Notes: generated by a model from the letters alone, not told the origin. A stretch of DNA of 64,000 bases from Williamwhitmania taraxaci (GCF_900096565.1 NZ_FMYP01000002.1:49366-113365), one strand, 5' to 3'. Shown: positions 45,094-55,087, numbered from the stretch's first letter. Numbers and translations are program-made.

Positions 45094-45101
45094 TACATTT
45101 G
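45094..45101 (+). promoter_or_regulatory. -7 box upstream of the DUF4293 gene
   Basis: TACATTTG, a TAnnTTTG match, 18 bases before the start at 45119; the leader would be short. Confidence 0.45.
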
Positions 45102-45118
45102 TAAAAAAAAACAGAAAA

Positions 45119-45613
45119 ATGATACAGAGAATCCAAACGCTTTACCTTGCTGGGGCAACAATTCTTCTTCTATTTTGGTTCTTTTCTCCCTTGGCTACGT
45201 TTTTTGTTGGAGGACAAGAATTTTCCTTTGGAATAATGGGCTTTTCCACCCATAGCAATAGCGCCGAAAGCATTTCTATTAGGACTTGGCCCTTGTTGTT
45301 ATTAACTGCACTTACTACATTTATCTCTGTTGGAACAATCTTTTTGTATAAGCGAAGGATGATTCAGATTCGACTCTGTATATTTAATTTTGTTGCCCTT
45401 ATTGGCTTAGTTGGGTTGTTGGCCTACTTCGTACTTCAGGTTAAGAACGCTTTTGAGAACGCTGCCCAAAATTCCCCTACTGCAATTGCCGTGGCTAGCA
45501 AGTTCAGCTATGTGGATGTTTTTCCCTTAGTTGCTGCGTTGCTTACTTTCATGGCTTTACGCCGTATTGCATCCGATGAGGCTATGGTTCGATCAATGGA
45601 TCGATTACGTTAG
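45119..45613 (+). CDS. DUF4293 membrane protein
   Basis: 164 residues from the ATG at 45119; an upstream in-frame ATG at 45083 lies before the -7 box, so it is rejected. It has four hydrophobic segments (about 5-25, 50-72, 80-105, 130-150). MIQRIQTLYL at the start and LRRIASDEAMVRSMDRLR at the end are the conserved ends of DUF4293, a family known from Bacteroidota. Function is unknown. Convergent with pyrI across a strong terminator. Confidence 0.87.
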   Translation: MIQRIQTLYLAGATILLLFWFFSPLATFFVGGQEFSFGIMGFSTHSNSAESISIRTWPLLLLTALTTFISVGTIFLYKRRMIQIRLCIFNFVALIGLVGLLAYFVLQVKNAFENAAQNSPTAIAVASKFSYVDVFPLVAALLTFMALRRIASDEAMVRSMDRLR

Positions 45614-45656
45614 AAATGCAACTGATTTTTTCTATTTTCCCAACTGATTTGAAAAT

Positions 45657-45683
45657 AAAAAAAGCTCCCATTGGGAGCTTTTT
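45657..45683. terminator. Bidirectional terminator, DUF4293 / pyrI
   Basis: GCTCCC pairs with GGGAGC around ATT, flanked by A7 on the left and T5 on the right; it ends both convergent units. Confidence 0.85.
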
Positions 45684-45702
45684 CTTTATGCAAACTGGTC
45701 GA

Positions 45703-46161
45703 TTACAAGAATTCGAAGTGTTCTTGGTCGGTTATTTTTTCGCAGTAAAGGCACCGTAAAGAAACTTTTGTTTTCGACTCTACGGAGTATTTTGGCTTCA
45801 CTTTATCGTTATTGGTAATGCATTTTGGGTTTACACATCTAATGATTCCTTCGATGGTCTCGGGAAGTTGTACCTCTTTTTTCTCCACTACTTCATAATC
45901 CTTTATGATGTTGAGTTTTGCGGTGGGTGCAACTAGCGATATCTTATTGATATCGGCATCTTCAAAATATTTGTCCGCAATCTTAATAATTGCCTTGCGT
46001 CCAAGGAGTTTGCTTTCAAGGTTAGTTCCAAAGGTAATTTGGTTTGTGTAGTGATCGAGTCCAAGTATGTTTATTACGTTAAAAAGGCTATCGGCAGGTA
46101 TATGATCGATTGCTGTTCCGTTTTCAATAGCGCTAACGCTGAGTTGTTTTTGTATTTTCAT
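45703..46161 (-). CDS. pyrI: Aspartate carbamoyltransferase regulatory subunit
   Basis: 152 residues from the ATG at 46161; the longer reading uses a TTG at 46206 that overlaps pyrB. SVSAIENGTAIDHI is the nucleotide-binding N-terminus. The zinc site Cys are in RCVNPKC and RCLYCEK (four Cys). The subunit binds CTP/ATP and controls PyrB allosterically. It follows pyrB by 28 bases. Confidence 0.95.
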   Translation of the reverse strand: MKIQKQLSVSAIENGTAIDHIPADSLFNVINILGLDHYTNQITFGTNLESKLLGRKAIIKIADKYFEDADINKISLVAPTAKLNIIKDYEVVEKKEVQLPETIEGIIRCVNPKCITNNDKVKPKYSVESKTKVSLRCLYCEKITDQEHFEFL

Positions 46162-46189
46162 GACGATTTGGTTTAAAAGGTAAATTACT

Positions 46190-47101
46190 CTATTTCTTAA
46201 TTCCAAGTATATAGCACATAATGGCCATTCTGGTATAAACTCCGTTTAGGGCTTGGGTAAAGTAATAGGCCTTTGGATTGGTATCCACGTCCTCATTAAT
46301 CTCGTTTACACGTGGGAGCGGATGCAGCACTTTCATGTTTTCCTTAGTGCCCTCGAGCATTTTATTGCGAAGGATGTATGAATTTTTTACCTTTTCATAT
46401 TCCATAGGATCGGAGAATCTTTCTTTTTGCACACGCGTCATGTAGACAATATCGGCCTTCTTTATATTCTCCGGGAGATCAGTTTCCTCAGCATATTTTA
46501 TCCCTTTATTCTCTAGAAACATTTTGTATTCCAAGGGAATCCGAAGTTCAGCTGGAGCAATAAAGGTAAATGTTGGGTTGAAGTGCGAAAGTGCCATTAG
46601 TAGGGAGTGAACCGTTCTTCCGTATTTTAGATCGCCCACCATTACTATATTTAGATTATCTAAGGTACCCTGTGTCTTTCGAATGGAATACAGATCGAGT
46701 AGGGTTTGGGTAGGATGCTGGTTGGCTCCATCGCCAGCGTTTATGATGGGAACGCTTGAAACTTCGCTTGCGTAGCGAGCGCTTCCTTCGATTGGATTGC
46801 GCATGATGATGAGATCGGAATAGTTGGCTACGGTCATAATCGTATCCTTGATAGTTTCACCCTTGGAAACGCTAGAGGTTCCTGCCTCAGAAAATCCAAT
46901 CACACGACCACCTAACTTGTTTACTGCGCTCTCGAAGCTCAAGCGAGTTCGGGTAGATGGTTCATAGAAAAGGGTGGCAACAACGTAGCCATCGAGTAAC
47001 TTCTGCTTAGGGTTTTTTTCAAATTCTTCGGTAAGATTGAGAATTTTGATGTATTCTTCTTTACTGAAGTCTGTGATCGAAACAAGGCTCTTACTTTTCA
47101 T
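46190..47101 (-). CDS. pyrB: Aspartate carbamoyltransferase catalytic subunit
   Basis: 303 residues, the usual length. Carbamoyl phosphate is bound by [11 protein letters not shown], and [24 protein letters not shown] and HPLPRVNEI complete the active site. It makes carbamoyl-aspartate in pyrimidine synthesis and pairs with PyrI. Preceded by the YigZ gene with a 23-base gap. Confidence 0.96.
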   Translation of the reverse strand: MKSKSLVSITDFSKEEYIKILNLTEEFEKNPKQKLLDGYVVATLFYEPSTRTRLSFESAVNKLGGRVIGFSEAGTSSVSKGETIKDTIMTVANYSDLIIMRNPIEGSARYASEVSSVPIINAGDGANQHPTQTLLDLYSIRKTQGTLDNLNIVMVGDLKYGRTVHSLLMALSHFNPTFTFIAPAELRIPLEYKMFLENKGIKYAEETDLPENIKKADIVYMTRVQKERFSDPMEYEKVKNSYILRNKMLEGTKENMKVLHPLPRVNEINEDVDTNPKAYYFTQALNGVYTRMAIMCYILGIKK

Positions 47102-47124
47102 GGTGTAATTATTTAGGTAAAAAA

Positions 47125-47730
47125 CTACTTGAGTTTCTTGATACTTATTCTCTCTTTATTCGATAACTTCTCCTCTAGCGTAGCGTAGAGGCTTTGCCTG
47201 ATTTCCAGAACCATCATACAGGTCAAGTTCATCTCCTGATTCACAATGGTTAAATTTAGATCTTTAACCACTCGCATAACCTCATTCATTGCAGCATATT
47301 CGAACTTAACCTCCATGCGTTCATTTACGGTTTCTTCGATGATCGTTGCTGCTCCAATTGCCTCTTTGGTGGCTTCCTTATATGCGTTTATTAGTCCTGG
47401 AACACCCAGTTTTGTCCCTCCAAAATAGCGCACTACAACTGCCAAAACATTGGTGATTTGCGCCGAGAGTAGTTGGTTAAGAATTGGTTTGCCTGCTGTA
47501 CCTGAAGGTTCTCCATCGTCGTTGGCCCTGAAAGCTTCGCCTTTCGAACCTAGTCGATAGGCATAGCAGTGGTGTGTGGCATCGTAGTGTTGCTTTTTTA
47601 ATACCAGAAGTATCTGCTTTACCTCCTCTTCGTTTCGAATAGGGTAGAGGTAACCAATAAACTTACTGGCATGATCGCGGAAGTTGCTCTCCGCAGGTTT
47701 TGAAATGGTTTTATATAAATCCTCGGCCAT
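47125..47730 (-). CDS. YigZ/IMPACT-family protein
   Basis: 201 residues. An N-terminal IMPACT domain has [26 protein letters not shown] and [15 protein letters not shown]; the C-terminal UPF0029-like domain is about 65 residues. The family is linked to translation control in eukaryotes, but the bacterial role is unclear. It lies between an EamA transporter (2-base gap) and pyrB in an apparent operon. Confidence 0.92.
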   Translation of the reverse strand: MAEDLYKTISKPAESNFRDHASKFIGYLYPIRNEEEVKQILLVLKKQHYDATHHCYAYRLGSKGEAFRANDDGEPSGTAGKPILNQLLSAQITNVLAVVVRYFGGTKLGVPGLINAYKEATKEAIGAATIIEETVNERMEVKFEYAAMNEVMRVVKDLNLTIVNQEMNLTCMMVLEIRQSLYATLEEKLSNKERISIKKLK

Positions 47731-47732
47731 TT

Positions 47733-48611
47733 TTAGTTCATGGTTAATGTGTAGATAGCCAAAATTGATATGGCTATTCCTACTTTATTAATCCAGCTAT
47801 ATTTTTCATTAAAAACAAACAATCCAATGAGGGTCGATACGAGAACGATCCCAACATTATTGGTGCCTATTAGCGTTGAGTTATCCAGAAAATGAAAGCG
47901 CGTGGAGTGGTTCAGCATTGCAATAAAGAAATAGGCTGAACCAAAGTTTGCCACTCCAAGGATGGCTCCAACCAAAATGGTTCGTGGCTGCAATAGCTTG
48001 ATTCTATCCTCGGGTTTAAATAGGATAACGGTGTATCCAATGATTGCTGAGGTGGCAAATACTGTGGCGGCAAAGAGTGCATTTAAATCGTCGGTTATAT
48101 AAACCGATTGCGCATACTTTACGAGTGAATCGGTGAGCCCCATACCAAAGAATATTAGAATGGGCAACCATAGTTTTTGTTCTTTACCAGAATTCTTATC
48201 CGATCGATAGGTTGCTAAAACTAGCGCAAAAATGGCCAAAAAAAATCCCGATAGTTTTATCGGGGTTAGCGTATCGTTGGGTTCAATGGCAATTGAAAGG
48301 GCGATGGGGAAAATTACCGACATCTTAGCGGCAATGGTAGTGGGAGTAATGCCCGCTGTCTTAGTGCTTCGGGCTAAAAGGAAAAACATTATAATGTAAA
48401 AAACACCAATGATTATCCCTATTAACAACCAATTGCTATATAGTGGATTGTGTGCGAACTCTTTCTTGTTGGCCAAAAAAAAACCGAGCAATGTAGCTAC
48501 GGTATAGTTGATGGTGATAATGGGGAGAACTCTTACTCTAAGCCTTTCGGAAAGCTTAAAAACTACAAAAATTGCTGTAGATGATAGTATGCTGAGTAGC
48601 AGTAAAACCAT
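47733..48611 (-). CDS. EamA-family (DMT) transporter
   Basis: 292 residues with about ten membrane helices in two EamA repeats; the second ends with NNVGIVLVSTLIGLFVFNEKYSWINKVG, typical of DMT exporters. The substrate is unknown. It is the first gene of the EamA-YigZ-pyrB-pyrI operon and has a well-spaced promoter at 48627-48657. Confidence 0.87.
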   Translation of the reverse strand: MVLLLLSILSSTAIFVVFKLSERLRVRVLPIITINYTVATLLGFFLANKKEFAHNPLYSNWLLIGIIIGVFYIIMFFLLARSTKTAGITPTTIAAKMSVIFPIALSIAIEPNDTLTPIKLSGFFLAIFALVLATYRSDKNSGKEQKLWLPILIFFGMGLTDSLVKYAQSVYITDDLNALFAATVFATSAIIGYTVILFKPEDRIKLLQPRTILVGAILGVANFGSAYFFIAMLNHSTRFHFLDNSTLIGTNNVGIVLVSTLIGLFVFNEKYSWINKVGIAISILAIYTLTMN

Positions 48612-48626
48612 TACTGATTGTTTTCA

Positions 48627-48657
48627 CAAAGTTATAGAAAATCTGTTCTGAGCCAAA
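48627..48657 (-). promoter_or_regulatory. Promoter of the EamA-yigZ-pyrBI operon
   Basis: On the minus strand, TTTG at 48657-48654 and TAACTTTG at 48634-48627, spaced 19 bases: close to the full Bacteroidota consensus, 16 bases before the start. Confidence 0.7.
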
Positions 48658-48719
48658 TATTTGAAAATATATTTTTGAAAATATTTATTATGTTTCATAC
48701 TATTAGTCATTTACATCTT

Positions 48720-49682
48720 TTATGGCTTAAATAGTTCAATGATTTTTTTTCCATTGAAGGATTGATACCCCCGAAACATTCCCGGTGTATTGAAATCCAT
48801 CACCATGTTCCCATTCCGGTCGATGGCAATTATTCCGCCCTTACCGCCAACAGGATCTAGCGTTTCCCAGAGAATTTGCCTTACAGCCTCATCTAAGTCC
48901 ATTGCACGGTATTCGACCAGCGCTGCAACACTTCGCGCAACGGTGTATCTGATAAAGAATTCTCCATGACCAGTGCAGGAAATGGCGCAACTTCGGTTAT
49001 CGGCATAAGTGCCAGCACCAACAATGGGTGAGTCACCTATTCGGCCGGGGCGCTTATTGGTCATTCCTCCTGTTGATGTAGCCGCAGCAAGGTTGCCATG
49101 AATATCTAGGGCAACACAGCCTACTGTTCCATGCTTTTCTTTGATTTCAGCTGTTTTTGCTTTTTGAAGACTTTCCCAACTTTTTTTTGTAAAGAAGTAG
49201 CTGGAATCAACCATTTCAAGACCAGCCGTACGCGCAAAACGGGATGCGCCAATGCCAGTAAGTAAAACTGAACTAGATTTTTCCATTACTGCTCGTGCAG
49301 CCAAAATTGGGTTTTTTATATCTCCAACTCCGGCAACTGCTCCTGATTCAAGCGTTTCCCCTTTCATTATGCAAGCATCGAGCTCATTTTTGCCTTCCGA
49401 GGTAAATACAGAACCCTTGCCTGCGTTAAAAAGCGGGTTATCCTCCAAATAGCAAATTACTTTTGTTACGGCATCTTCGCAATTACCTCCGTTTTTCAAT
49501 ATGGAAGAACCTATGCTTAATGCCGAATCGAGTGCCGATTTATACTTTAAAGAATCGGGACCCGATAGGTTTTTAGGAGTAATATTCCCAGCCCCACCGT
49601 GAATTGCAATTCCCCATTTTTCTTGTGCATTAAGTGCTGATGCTATTAGTAATGCGAATGCCAAAAGGTATACCTTTTTCAT
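48720..49682 (-). CDS. Exported isoaspartyl peptidase / L-asparaginase
   Basis: 320 residues of the Ntn-hydrolase asparaginase type 2 family. A signal peptide (residues 1-19, ALNAQ) is followed by WGIAIHGGAGNI. The Thr nucleophile follows the autocleavage site in KHGTVGCVALD, with GRIGDSPIVGAGTYAD and CTGHGE completing the site. It processes into two subunits and cleaves beta-aspartyl peptides or asparagine in the periplasm. It lies last in an operon after endonuclease IV. Confidence 0.92.
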   Translation of the reverse strand: MKKVYLLAFALLIASALNAQEKWGIAIHGGAGNITPKNLSGPDSLKYKSALDSALSIGSSILKNGGNCEDAVTKVICYLEDNPLFNAGKGSVFTSEGKNELDACIMKGETLESGAVAGVGDIKNPILAARAVMEKSSSVLLTGIGASRFARTAGLEMVDSSYFFTKKSWESLQKAKTAEIKEKHGTVGCVALDIHGNLAAATSTGGMTNKRPGRIGDSPIVGAGTYADNRSCAISCTGHGEFFIRYTVARSVAALVEYRAMDLDEAVRQILWETLDPVGGKGGIIAIDRNGNMVMDFNTPGMFRGYQSFNGKKIIELFKP

Positions 49683-49703
49683 TGTTTTAGGTTTTTATGA
49701 TTC

Positions 49704-50546
49704 CTACTTCTGCATAGCGTAAAGCAACGCAATTTCCTCTTTCCAAATGGTATCATCTGGAGTTTCAAGGATAAGGGGAATGTTGTCGAAACGAGGATCG
49801 TTCATTAGGGTTTCGAATAGGCTAAAGCCAATATACCCTTTGCCAATGCTTTCGTGCCTATCGACTCTTGTGGCCAACTCTTTTTTGGAGTCGTTTATGT
49901 GCATCCCTTTTAAGTATGAAAACCCAACAACGTTATTGAACTGGCTAAATGTGACATCAAATTCCTCTTTTGTTCGCAGGTCGTAGCCTGCTGTAAATGC
50001 ATGGCATGTATCAATACACACTCCAACCATCGTCTTATCGTCTACTAAATTGATTATAGTTTTTAGTTCTTCAAATCGGTGTCCAACATTGGTGCCTTGC
50101 CCTGCCGTATTTTCAATAACGGCAATTACACCCTTGGTTTTGTCGAGGGCTATGTTTATTGATTCGGCTATAGTTTTTATGCAGGTTTCCAAATCTACTT
50201 GGTTAAGATGGCTTCCGGGATGAAAGTTGAGTCTATCTAACCCTAGTTGCTCACAGCGTTGCATCTCATCAATGAATGCATCTCGCGATTTCTCCAACGC
50301 CTCCTTATCGGGATGACCAAGGTTTATAAGGTAGCTATCATGTGGTAGTATGTGCTGCGGCAGAAAACCATTTGCCTGGCATGCTTCCTTAAATTTTTTT
50401 ATGGAATCAGGTGTTAATGGAGCAGCCTTCCACTGCCGCTGATTCTTTGTAAAAAGAGCAAAGGCTTTTGCTCCAATTTCCATAGCATTTTTTGGCGCGT
50501 TTTCTACGCCGCCTGCAGCACTAACATGTGCACCAATATATTTCAT
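49704..50546 (-). CDS. nfo: Deoxyribonuclease IV (AP endonuclease)
   Basis: 280 residues, typical of Nfo. TIM-barrel metal motifs: [52 protein letters not shown], and LILETPDD; these carry the three-zinc ligands. It cuts DNA 5' to abasic sites in repair. It follows the hybrid kinase by 23 bases and precedes the isoaspartyl peptidase by 21. Confidence 0.95.
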   Translation of the reverse strand: MKYIGAHVSAAGGVENAPKNAMEIGAKAFALFTKNQRQWKAAPLTPDSIKKFKEACQANGFLPQHILPHDSYLINLGHPDKEALEKSRDAFIDEMQRCEQLGLDRLNFHPGSHLNQVDLETCIKTIAESINIALDKTKGVIAVIENTAGQGTNVGHRFEELKTIINLVDDKTMVGVCIDTCHAFTAGYDLRTKEEFDVTFSQFNNVVGFSYLKGMHINDSKKELATRVDRHESIGKGYIGFSLFETLMNDPRFDNIPLILETPDDTIWKEEIALLYAMQK

Positions 50547-50569
50547 GATCTGTTATAGGTTTTCAGTTG

Positions 50570-52861
50570 TTATAAAATGGGCGCTTGAGGAATAGAGAAA
50601 GTAAACGTAGATCCATTGTTGAGATAGCTCTCTACCCATATTTCGCCCCCATTCTTCTCGACAAATTCCTTGACAATTAACAGACCCATTCCGGATCCTT
50701 TCTCGTTTTCAGTTCCTTTGGTGGTTATACTCTCTCCCAACTTAAAGAGGCTATTGAGTTTCTGGGGATCCAGACCAACCCCGTTGTCGGCAACAGATAC
50801 CTCAACATATGCTTCATTGGTAACCACATCGATTTTTATTTTGCCTCCAACGGGTGTAAATTTTATTGCATTGGAAACAAGGTTTCGAACAACGGTGGTA
50901 AACAAATCATTGTCGCCATAAGCCTTTATTTCCTTATCGAGTTTGGTGGAAATGGATATCTCTTTGTTTTTTGCTTGGTCGGCAAGAGGCTCTAATGCTT
51001 CGATCAGAGCGTTATACACTAAAAAATAATCGCGGTTAACGATGAGTTGCCCAACCTGTGATTTTGCCCAATTCAGGAGATTCTCGAGTAGATTAAATGT
51101 CGCCTTGGAGCTGCTGCATATCTGCGCAAGAATTGCTTCTCTTCTTGCTTCCTCCATAGTTGCATAATTGGAGACTAGCAATTCGGCAAAACTACTAATG
51201 GTGCCAATGGGATTTCGAAGATCGTGTGCTATAATGGAAAAAAACTTATCTTTTGTTGCATTTGCCTCCTTAAGTGCTAACTCTGAGTTTTTTAATGCAT
51301 CCAAGGCCTCTTTCTTCTCAGTTATATCGTTTTTAATGGCAATAAAGTTAACTATACTATTGTTTTCATTTAAAACGGGCGAAATAATTACATCTTCCCA
51401 GTATAGTTCTCCACTCTTTTTCTTGTTCAATATTTCGTTGCGCCATGTATTTCCCGACAAAATGGTTGTCCACATCTCATTGTAAAATTCTAGGGAAGTC
51501 TTCCCTGAACTTAAAAGACGAGGGTTTTGCCCCATTGCTTCAACTGCTGAGAAACCCGATATCTCACTAAATTTAGGGTTCACAAATTCGATGATACCTT
51601 TTTGATCGGTTATTACTATGGCGGAAGGGCTTTGGTAAATGGCTTCTGATAGTTTTTTAATTTGGAGAATGGATTGCTTGTCCTCTGTTATGTCCTTGAA
51701 AATGGTATAAACGTGTTCTTCGTCTTTGGTCAAGTATAGTTCAACCGTATGGATTGAACCATCTTTTGCTTTGATACTATACTCTTGCTTTGTTGTTGGA
51801 ATTGGGCTATTGGGATCATAAGCTGTAATTATCTCTTTCAACCGGAGATACGTTGTTTCGCAATACTCTGGATCGGGGCATGATTGTAAAAACCAATCGT
51901 AAATTGACTTTATCTCTGTGTTGTTGTAACCAAACAGTTTGTTGAATTGCTCGTTCGAAAAGATTATTTCGCCCTCCTTATCGGTAGTAACAAATGGTAA
52001 TGGAATATTTAAGGCAATTTGCCTTAGCGTTTGTTCTTTATCTTTTACCTTTTGTTCTAGTTTTCTCCATTCTGTAATATCTACCCCTGAAGTCATAAGT
52101 AGTATTTCGTTACCACTTATGTACTTGTTCATCGAAATAATAGCGATTCTCTCTTCTCCATTTTTTATAGTGAATTTCACCTCTTTGTTTGAGATGAATC
52201 CTTTCTGTAGAATCTCCTCCACAATTTGTTTTCGTTGCGTTTCTTTCCAGATTATTTCAGTGGCTTTTTTACCAATTGCCTCTTCAATAGAATACCCGGT
52301 CGTCTTAAGAAACACTTCGTTCACATCTAAAATGGTACCGTCCTCAAGTTTGCTTACTAGTTGTATAAATGGCGAATTTTTAAAGTAGTTTTTAAATAGC
52401 TGTTCGCTCTGGAATAGTGCCGTTTCAATCTGATCTTTCAGAGCCAGCTCTCCTTTTAGCGTTTCGGTAGTCGTTTTAAGGCGGAGGTGTATGCTTATTC
52501 GCCTAATTAACTCTTCCGGGTGGAATGGTTTGGCTATGTAGTCTACTGCTCCCTTTTTTAAGCCAAAAACTACTTGTTCTTTATCAGAAATGCTTGTAAG
52601 AAAGATGGTTGGAATCTCCTTTAACTCTGTATCCTGCTGCATTTTTTCTAAGACTGCAAAGCCGTCCATATCGGGCAACACGATATCTAGTAAAACTAAA
52701 TCGAAGCGATGGGTTTTTAGTCGTTTTAGGGCAGACGTTCCATCGCAGGCAAATGCAGTTAGGCATCCAACTTCATTTAGGATGCTTGCAATGAATTCTA
52801 CCTCCACATGGCTATCGTCTACAATTAGTATTTTTTTGTTTTGAAAGGTGGCTAGATCCAT
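50570..52861 (-). CDS. Hybrid response regulator / PAS histidine kinase
   Basis: 763 residues from the ATG at 52861 (the longer reading starts at a TTG). No membrane helix. A receiver domain (about 8-125) with Asp59 in LVLLDIVLPDMDG is followed by a coiled linker and three PAS domains (about 155-510, ending in a PAC-like IVNFIAIKNDITEKKE). A HisKA domain with KFFSIIAHDLRNPIG and a HATPase with NLVSNAIKF, DNGVGLD and GSGMGL complete it. The receiver-first order means another kinase may control it. It heads an operon with nfo. Confidence 0.9.
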   Translation of the reverse strand: MDLATFQNKKILIVDDSHVEVEFIASILNEVGCLTAFACDGTSALKRLKTHRFDLVLLDIVLPDMDGFAVLEKMQQDTELKEIPTIFLTSISDKEQVVFGLKKGAVDYIAKPFHPEELIRRISIHLRLKTTTETLKGELALKDQIETALFQSEQLFKNYFKNSPFIQLVSKLEDGTILDVNEVFLKTTGYSIEEAIGKKATEIIWKETQRKQIVEEILQKGFISNKEVKFTIKNGEERIAIISMNKYISGNEILLMTSGVDITEWRKLEQKVKDKEQTLRQIALNIPLPFVTTDKEGEIIFSNEQFNKLFGYNNTEIKSIYDWFLQSCPDPEYCETTYLRLKEIITAYDPNSPIPTTKQEYSIKAKDGSIHTVELYLTKDEEHVYTIFKDITEDKQSILQIKKLSEAIYQSPSAIVITDQKGIIEFVNPKFSEISGFSAVEAMGQNPRLLSSGKTSLEFYNEMWTTILSGNTWRNEILNKKKSGELYWEDVIISPVLNENNSIVNFIAIKNDITEKKEALDALKNSELALKEANATKDKFFSIIAHDLRNPIGTISSFAELLVSNYATMEEARREAILAQICSSSKATFNLLENLLNWAKSQVGQLIVNRDYFLVYNALIEALEPLADQAKNKEISISTKLDKEIKAYGDNDLFTTVVRNLVSNAIKFTPVGGKIKIDVVTNEAYVEVSVADNGVGLDPQKLNSLFKLGESITTKGTENEKGSGMGLLIVKEFVEKNGGEIWVESYLNNGSTFTFSIPQAPIL

Positions 52862-53068
52862 GCAGCTATTTGTTGGAAATATTATCAAACATTTGAAGCC
52901 AATTTATAACAATTCACAGAATAATCCAAGAATGGGTATTCCTATTGGCATTAGTTTTATCTAGCATTTACAAATGTTGTTGCATTGATGAAGGTCTGCC
53001 ATGATTGCAAGATGGTTCAAATGAACTTTTAGTGATTTTTTTGAGACAATCTTACGTGGGTTTAAACA

Positions 53069-53104
53069 AAAATCCCGATAAATCTTACGATTTATCGGGA
53101 TTTT
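53069..53104 (-). terminator. Terminator of tRNA-Ser
   Basis: A perfect 12-pair stem (ATCCCGATAAAT and complement) with 6-base loop, followed by U-rich sequence on the minus strand, 7 bases beyond the tRNA end. Confidence 0.85.
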
Positions 53105-53110
53105 ATTTTG

Positions 53111-53198
53111 CGGAGAGGGCGGGATTCGAACCCGCGAAGCCCTTTTGAAGCTTACACACTTTCCAGGCGTGCGCCATCGACCACTCGGCCACCTCTCC
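53111..53198 (-). tRNA. tRNA-Ser (GGA anticodon)
   Basis: An 88-base tRNA on the minus strand. The acceptor GGAGAGG pairs with CCTCTCC, followed by a G discriminator. The T arm reads GCGGG-TTCGAAT-CCCGC, the D arm begins GGCCGAGTGG, and the anticodon loop holds GGA. A long variable arm around AAGCTTCAAAAGGGCTT confirms serine type. CCA is not encoded; the base after the discriminator is C. A terminator follows at once, so it is a single tRNA unit. Confidence 0.96.
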
Positions 53199-53414
53199 TT
53201 TGTTTTGCGGCTGCAAAGGTATTAAAAAATGCTCCTCATGCAAGCGTTTATTGACGTTTCTACTGATTTGTCGAAACTCTAATTGTTTTCAGTCTGAATG
53301 TCTGTTGGTTAATCTGCTCTTATAAGATAACGAATGCGGCTCATTCGCTGAGGTTGACTCTCATTCACTGCATTTCTGGTTGATATCAAAAGTAATTATT
53401 AACTAGTATAGATG

Positions 53415-53440
53415 AAAAAGGAGGCGACTGCCTCCTTTTT
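53415..53440 (-). terminator. Terminator of the sigma/DUF4097 operon
   Basis: AAAAAGGAGGC pairs with GCCTCCTTTTT around GACT, 18 bases beyond the stop of the DUF4097 gene. Confidence 0.85.
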
Positions 53441-53458
53441 CGTTATTCATTTCTTAAT

Positions 53459-54550
53459 TTATTCTATATCAATATCGCCAAACTTAGTTACAATGTTGAT
53501 GGTTCCTTTTGGATTATTTCCAACGTTACCGTATGTGTGGCTACTGGTGTTTTTCGTCACTTTGCTTAACTTGCTATCGTCTGATATGTTAATGCTTCCA
53601 AAGTTTGAGGTAGCATCAATCTTGTAAGATATATCGGGCGCAATTCCCAATCGAACTCCTGCATGTTCGAGGTCGATGCGAACTTCCTCGAACGTGTTTG
53701 CGAGTTGATCAATGCGAATTCCGCCAAATTTTCCTTCGACTGCCAACTTTCCAGAGAGAGTCTTTACTTTAAATTCGGTATAAGAACTCTCTGCTACTAG
53801 GTTCTTGATATTACCAATTCGGTAGGTGTCAAATTTCCCCTTAACTACTAAACTTGATATGTTTTCGACCTCAACATTGGAATGTTTGCTAACCAATACG
53901 GCGGCTTTTCCATTATTTATGTTAAGTTTAGAGAACTTAAGATCAATGGAGCACCAACCTAAATGCTCAATATTTCCTTCGGCGTAACCGAGCACAATGT
54001 TATTTAAGGGTTGCACATTTCCGCGCGAAAGGCTTCTTATACGAATATTGCCATACTTTACATTAATTGCGGCGTATCCGGTGATTTCATCAACATTAAC
54101 ATCCCCAAATTTTTGAGAAACAATGATGTTCGTCTCTTTAGGAAGCTTAATGGTGTAGTTAACGCTAAACTCCTTTGAATTCTGACCCAGATTGAAGATT
54201 CCTTTTATCTTATCTGATTTTTCGTCGAAGATAGTTGTAGCTATGATGGTGTCTTGTTGTTGGTTCAACCGAATGGTGATACCATTTAAGGTTGTTTCTG
54301 CTTCTTGCTTGGAGTTGGTTTGTACCTCTATGCTTACCTCTATACTAATCTCGGGTTTATCCCAATTTGTTATGGCAACCGTTCCAAACTTGTTTTCCAA
54401 GCGCAGATAGGTTTGTGGAGTTGCTGCAAATGATTTGCTAACTGTCTTTGTATACTTCTCGTTCGGTTTTCCAAACGATGTGGTACTTGCCGAGAGCGCT
54501 ATTACCGTAAGAAGTATGAAGTATCCGAGTTTACTAAAGTTTGCTTTCAT
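53459..54550 (-). CDS. DUF4097-family exported beta-helix protein
   Basis: 363 residues with a signal peptide (about 1-27, ending SFGK). The mature part has many short beta-strand repeats with FGTVAITNW, FGDVNVDEI, YGNIRIRS, FGGIRIDQL, FGSINISDD and FGDIDIE, typical of DUF4097 right-handed beta-helix adhesin-like domains. Exposed on the periplasmic or outer side. It is the last gene after an ECF sigma factor and an anti-sigma-like protein, so it may be sensed or controlled by them. Function unknown. Confidence 0.85.
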   Translation of the reverse strand: MKANFSKLGYFILLTVIALSASTTSFGKPNEKYTKTVSKSFAATPQTYLRLENKFGTVAITNWDKPEISIEVSIEVQTNSKQEAETTLNGITIRLNQQQDTIIATTIFDEKSDKIKGIFNLGQNSKEFSVNYTIKLPKETNIIVSQKFGDVNVDEITGYAAINVKYGNIRIRSLSRGNVQPLNNIVLGYAEGNIEHLGWCSIDLKFSKLNINNGKAAVLVSKHSNVEVENISSLVVKGKFDTYRIGNIKNLVAESSYTEFKVKTLSGKLAVEGKFGGIRIDQLANTFEEVRIDLEHAGVRLGIAPDISYKIDATSNFGSINISDDSKLSKVTKNTSSHTYGNVGNNPKGTINIVTKFGDIDIE

Positions 54551-54554
54551 TGCT

Positions 54555-55076
54555 TTACAGTTTTAAATCGTTTTCCGAATTCGTCTGCATACTGATTACC
54601 GCATTAAGCATCTCAATCTGCAGGCGATAGTTATTTACAATCTCGTTTAAAATTCTTTCGTTACCTGGATTAACCTGATAATTGTATATTAAGGATTTCC
54701 GCGTGGTTTCCATTTCTTGAATTTCCACCTTGACATCTCCCTCAATATTTTTATCTCCGGCGTATATCTTCTGGAATGCTTGCATCTTATTATCGAGTTG
54801 GCCTTGATAGTAACGCTCAACATCGTGTATTTCACTGTAGGATGCTGTAAACTGTTGCTGTATCAAGGGGCTTTTAAATACTGATACACCCCAGAAACTT
54901 ATTGAAATCAATATTGCTACTGTTGCTGCTGCGTAAATCCACGAATTGTGATTTGTTGGAATCAATATGGTTTGGCCCTTTAGTTTAGCCTGAAACCGAT
55001 CAAAGTGACCTCTTGGCGGATCGGTGTTATCCAACAAATGCCGATTCTGATTAATGATTTTGTCAATGCTGTCCAT
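54555..55076 (-). CDS. Anti-sigma-like single-pass membrane protein
   Basis: 173 residues. The N-terminal 40 residues are cytoplasmic, one helix spans about 46-67 (WIYAAATVAILISISFWGVSVF), and the periplasmic tail of about 105 residues is helical, with long Glu/Gln-rich segments. It begins 11 bases after the sigma gene and 4 before DUF4097. Position and topology suggest a membrane anti-sigma factor, but no zinc-binding ASD motif (HxxxCxxC) is present. Inferred role only. Confidence 0.65.
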   Translation of the reverse strand: MDSIDKIINQNRHLLDNTDPPRGHFDRFQAKLKGQTILIPTNHNSWIYAAATVAILISISFWGVSVFKSPLIQQQFTASYSEIHDVERYYQGQLDNKMQAFQKIYAGDKNIEGDVKVEIQEMETTRKSLIYNYQVNPGNERILNEIVNNYRLQIEMLNAVISMQTNSENDLKL

Positions 55077-55087
55077 GTCCTTCTATG

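Noticed and set aside
45083..45118. Upstream start for the DUF4293 protein
   Set aside because: It lies before the TACATTTG box at 45094-45101, and the family starts at MIQRIQTLY.
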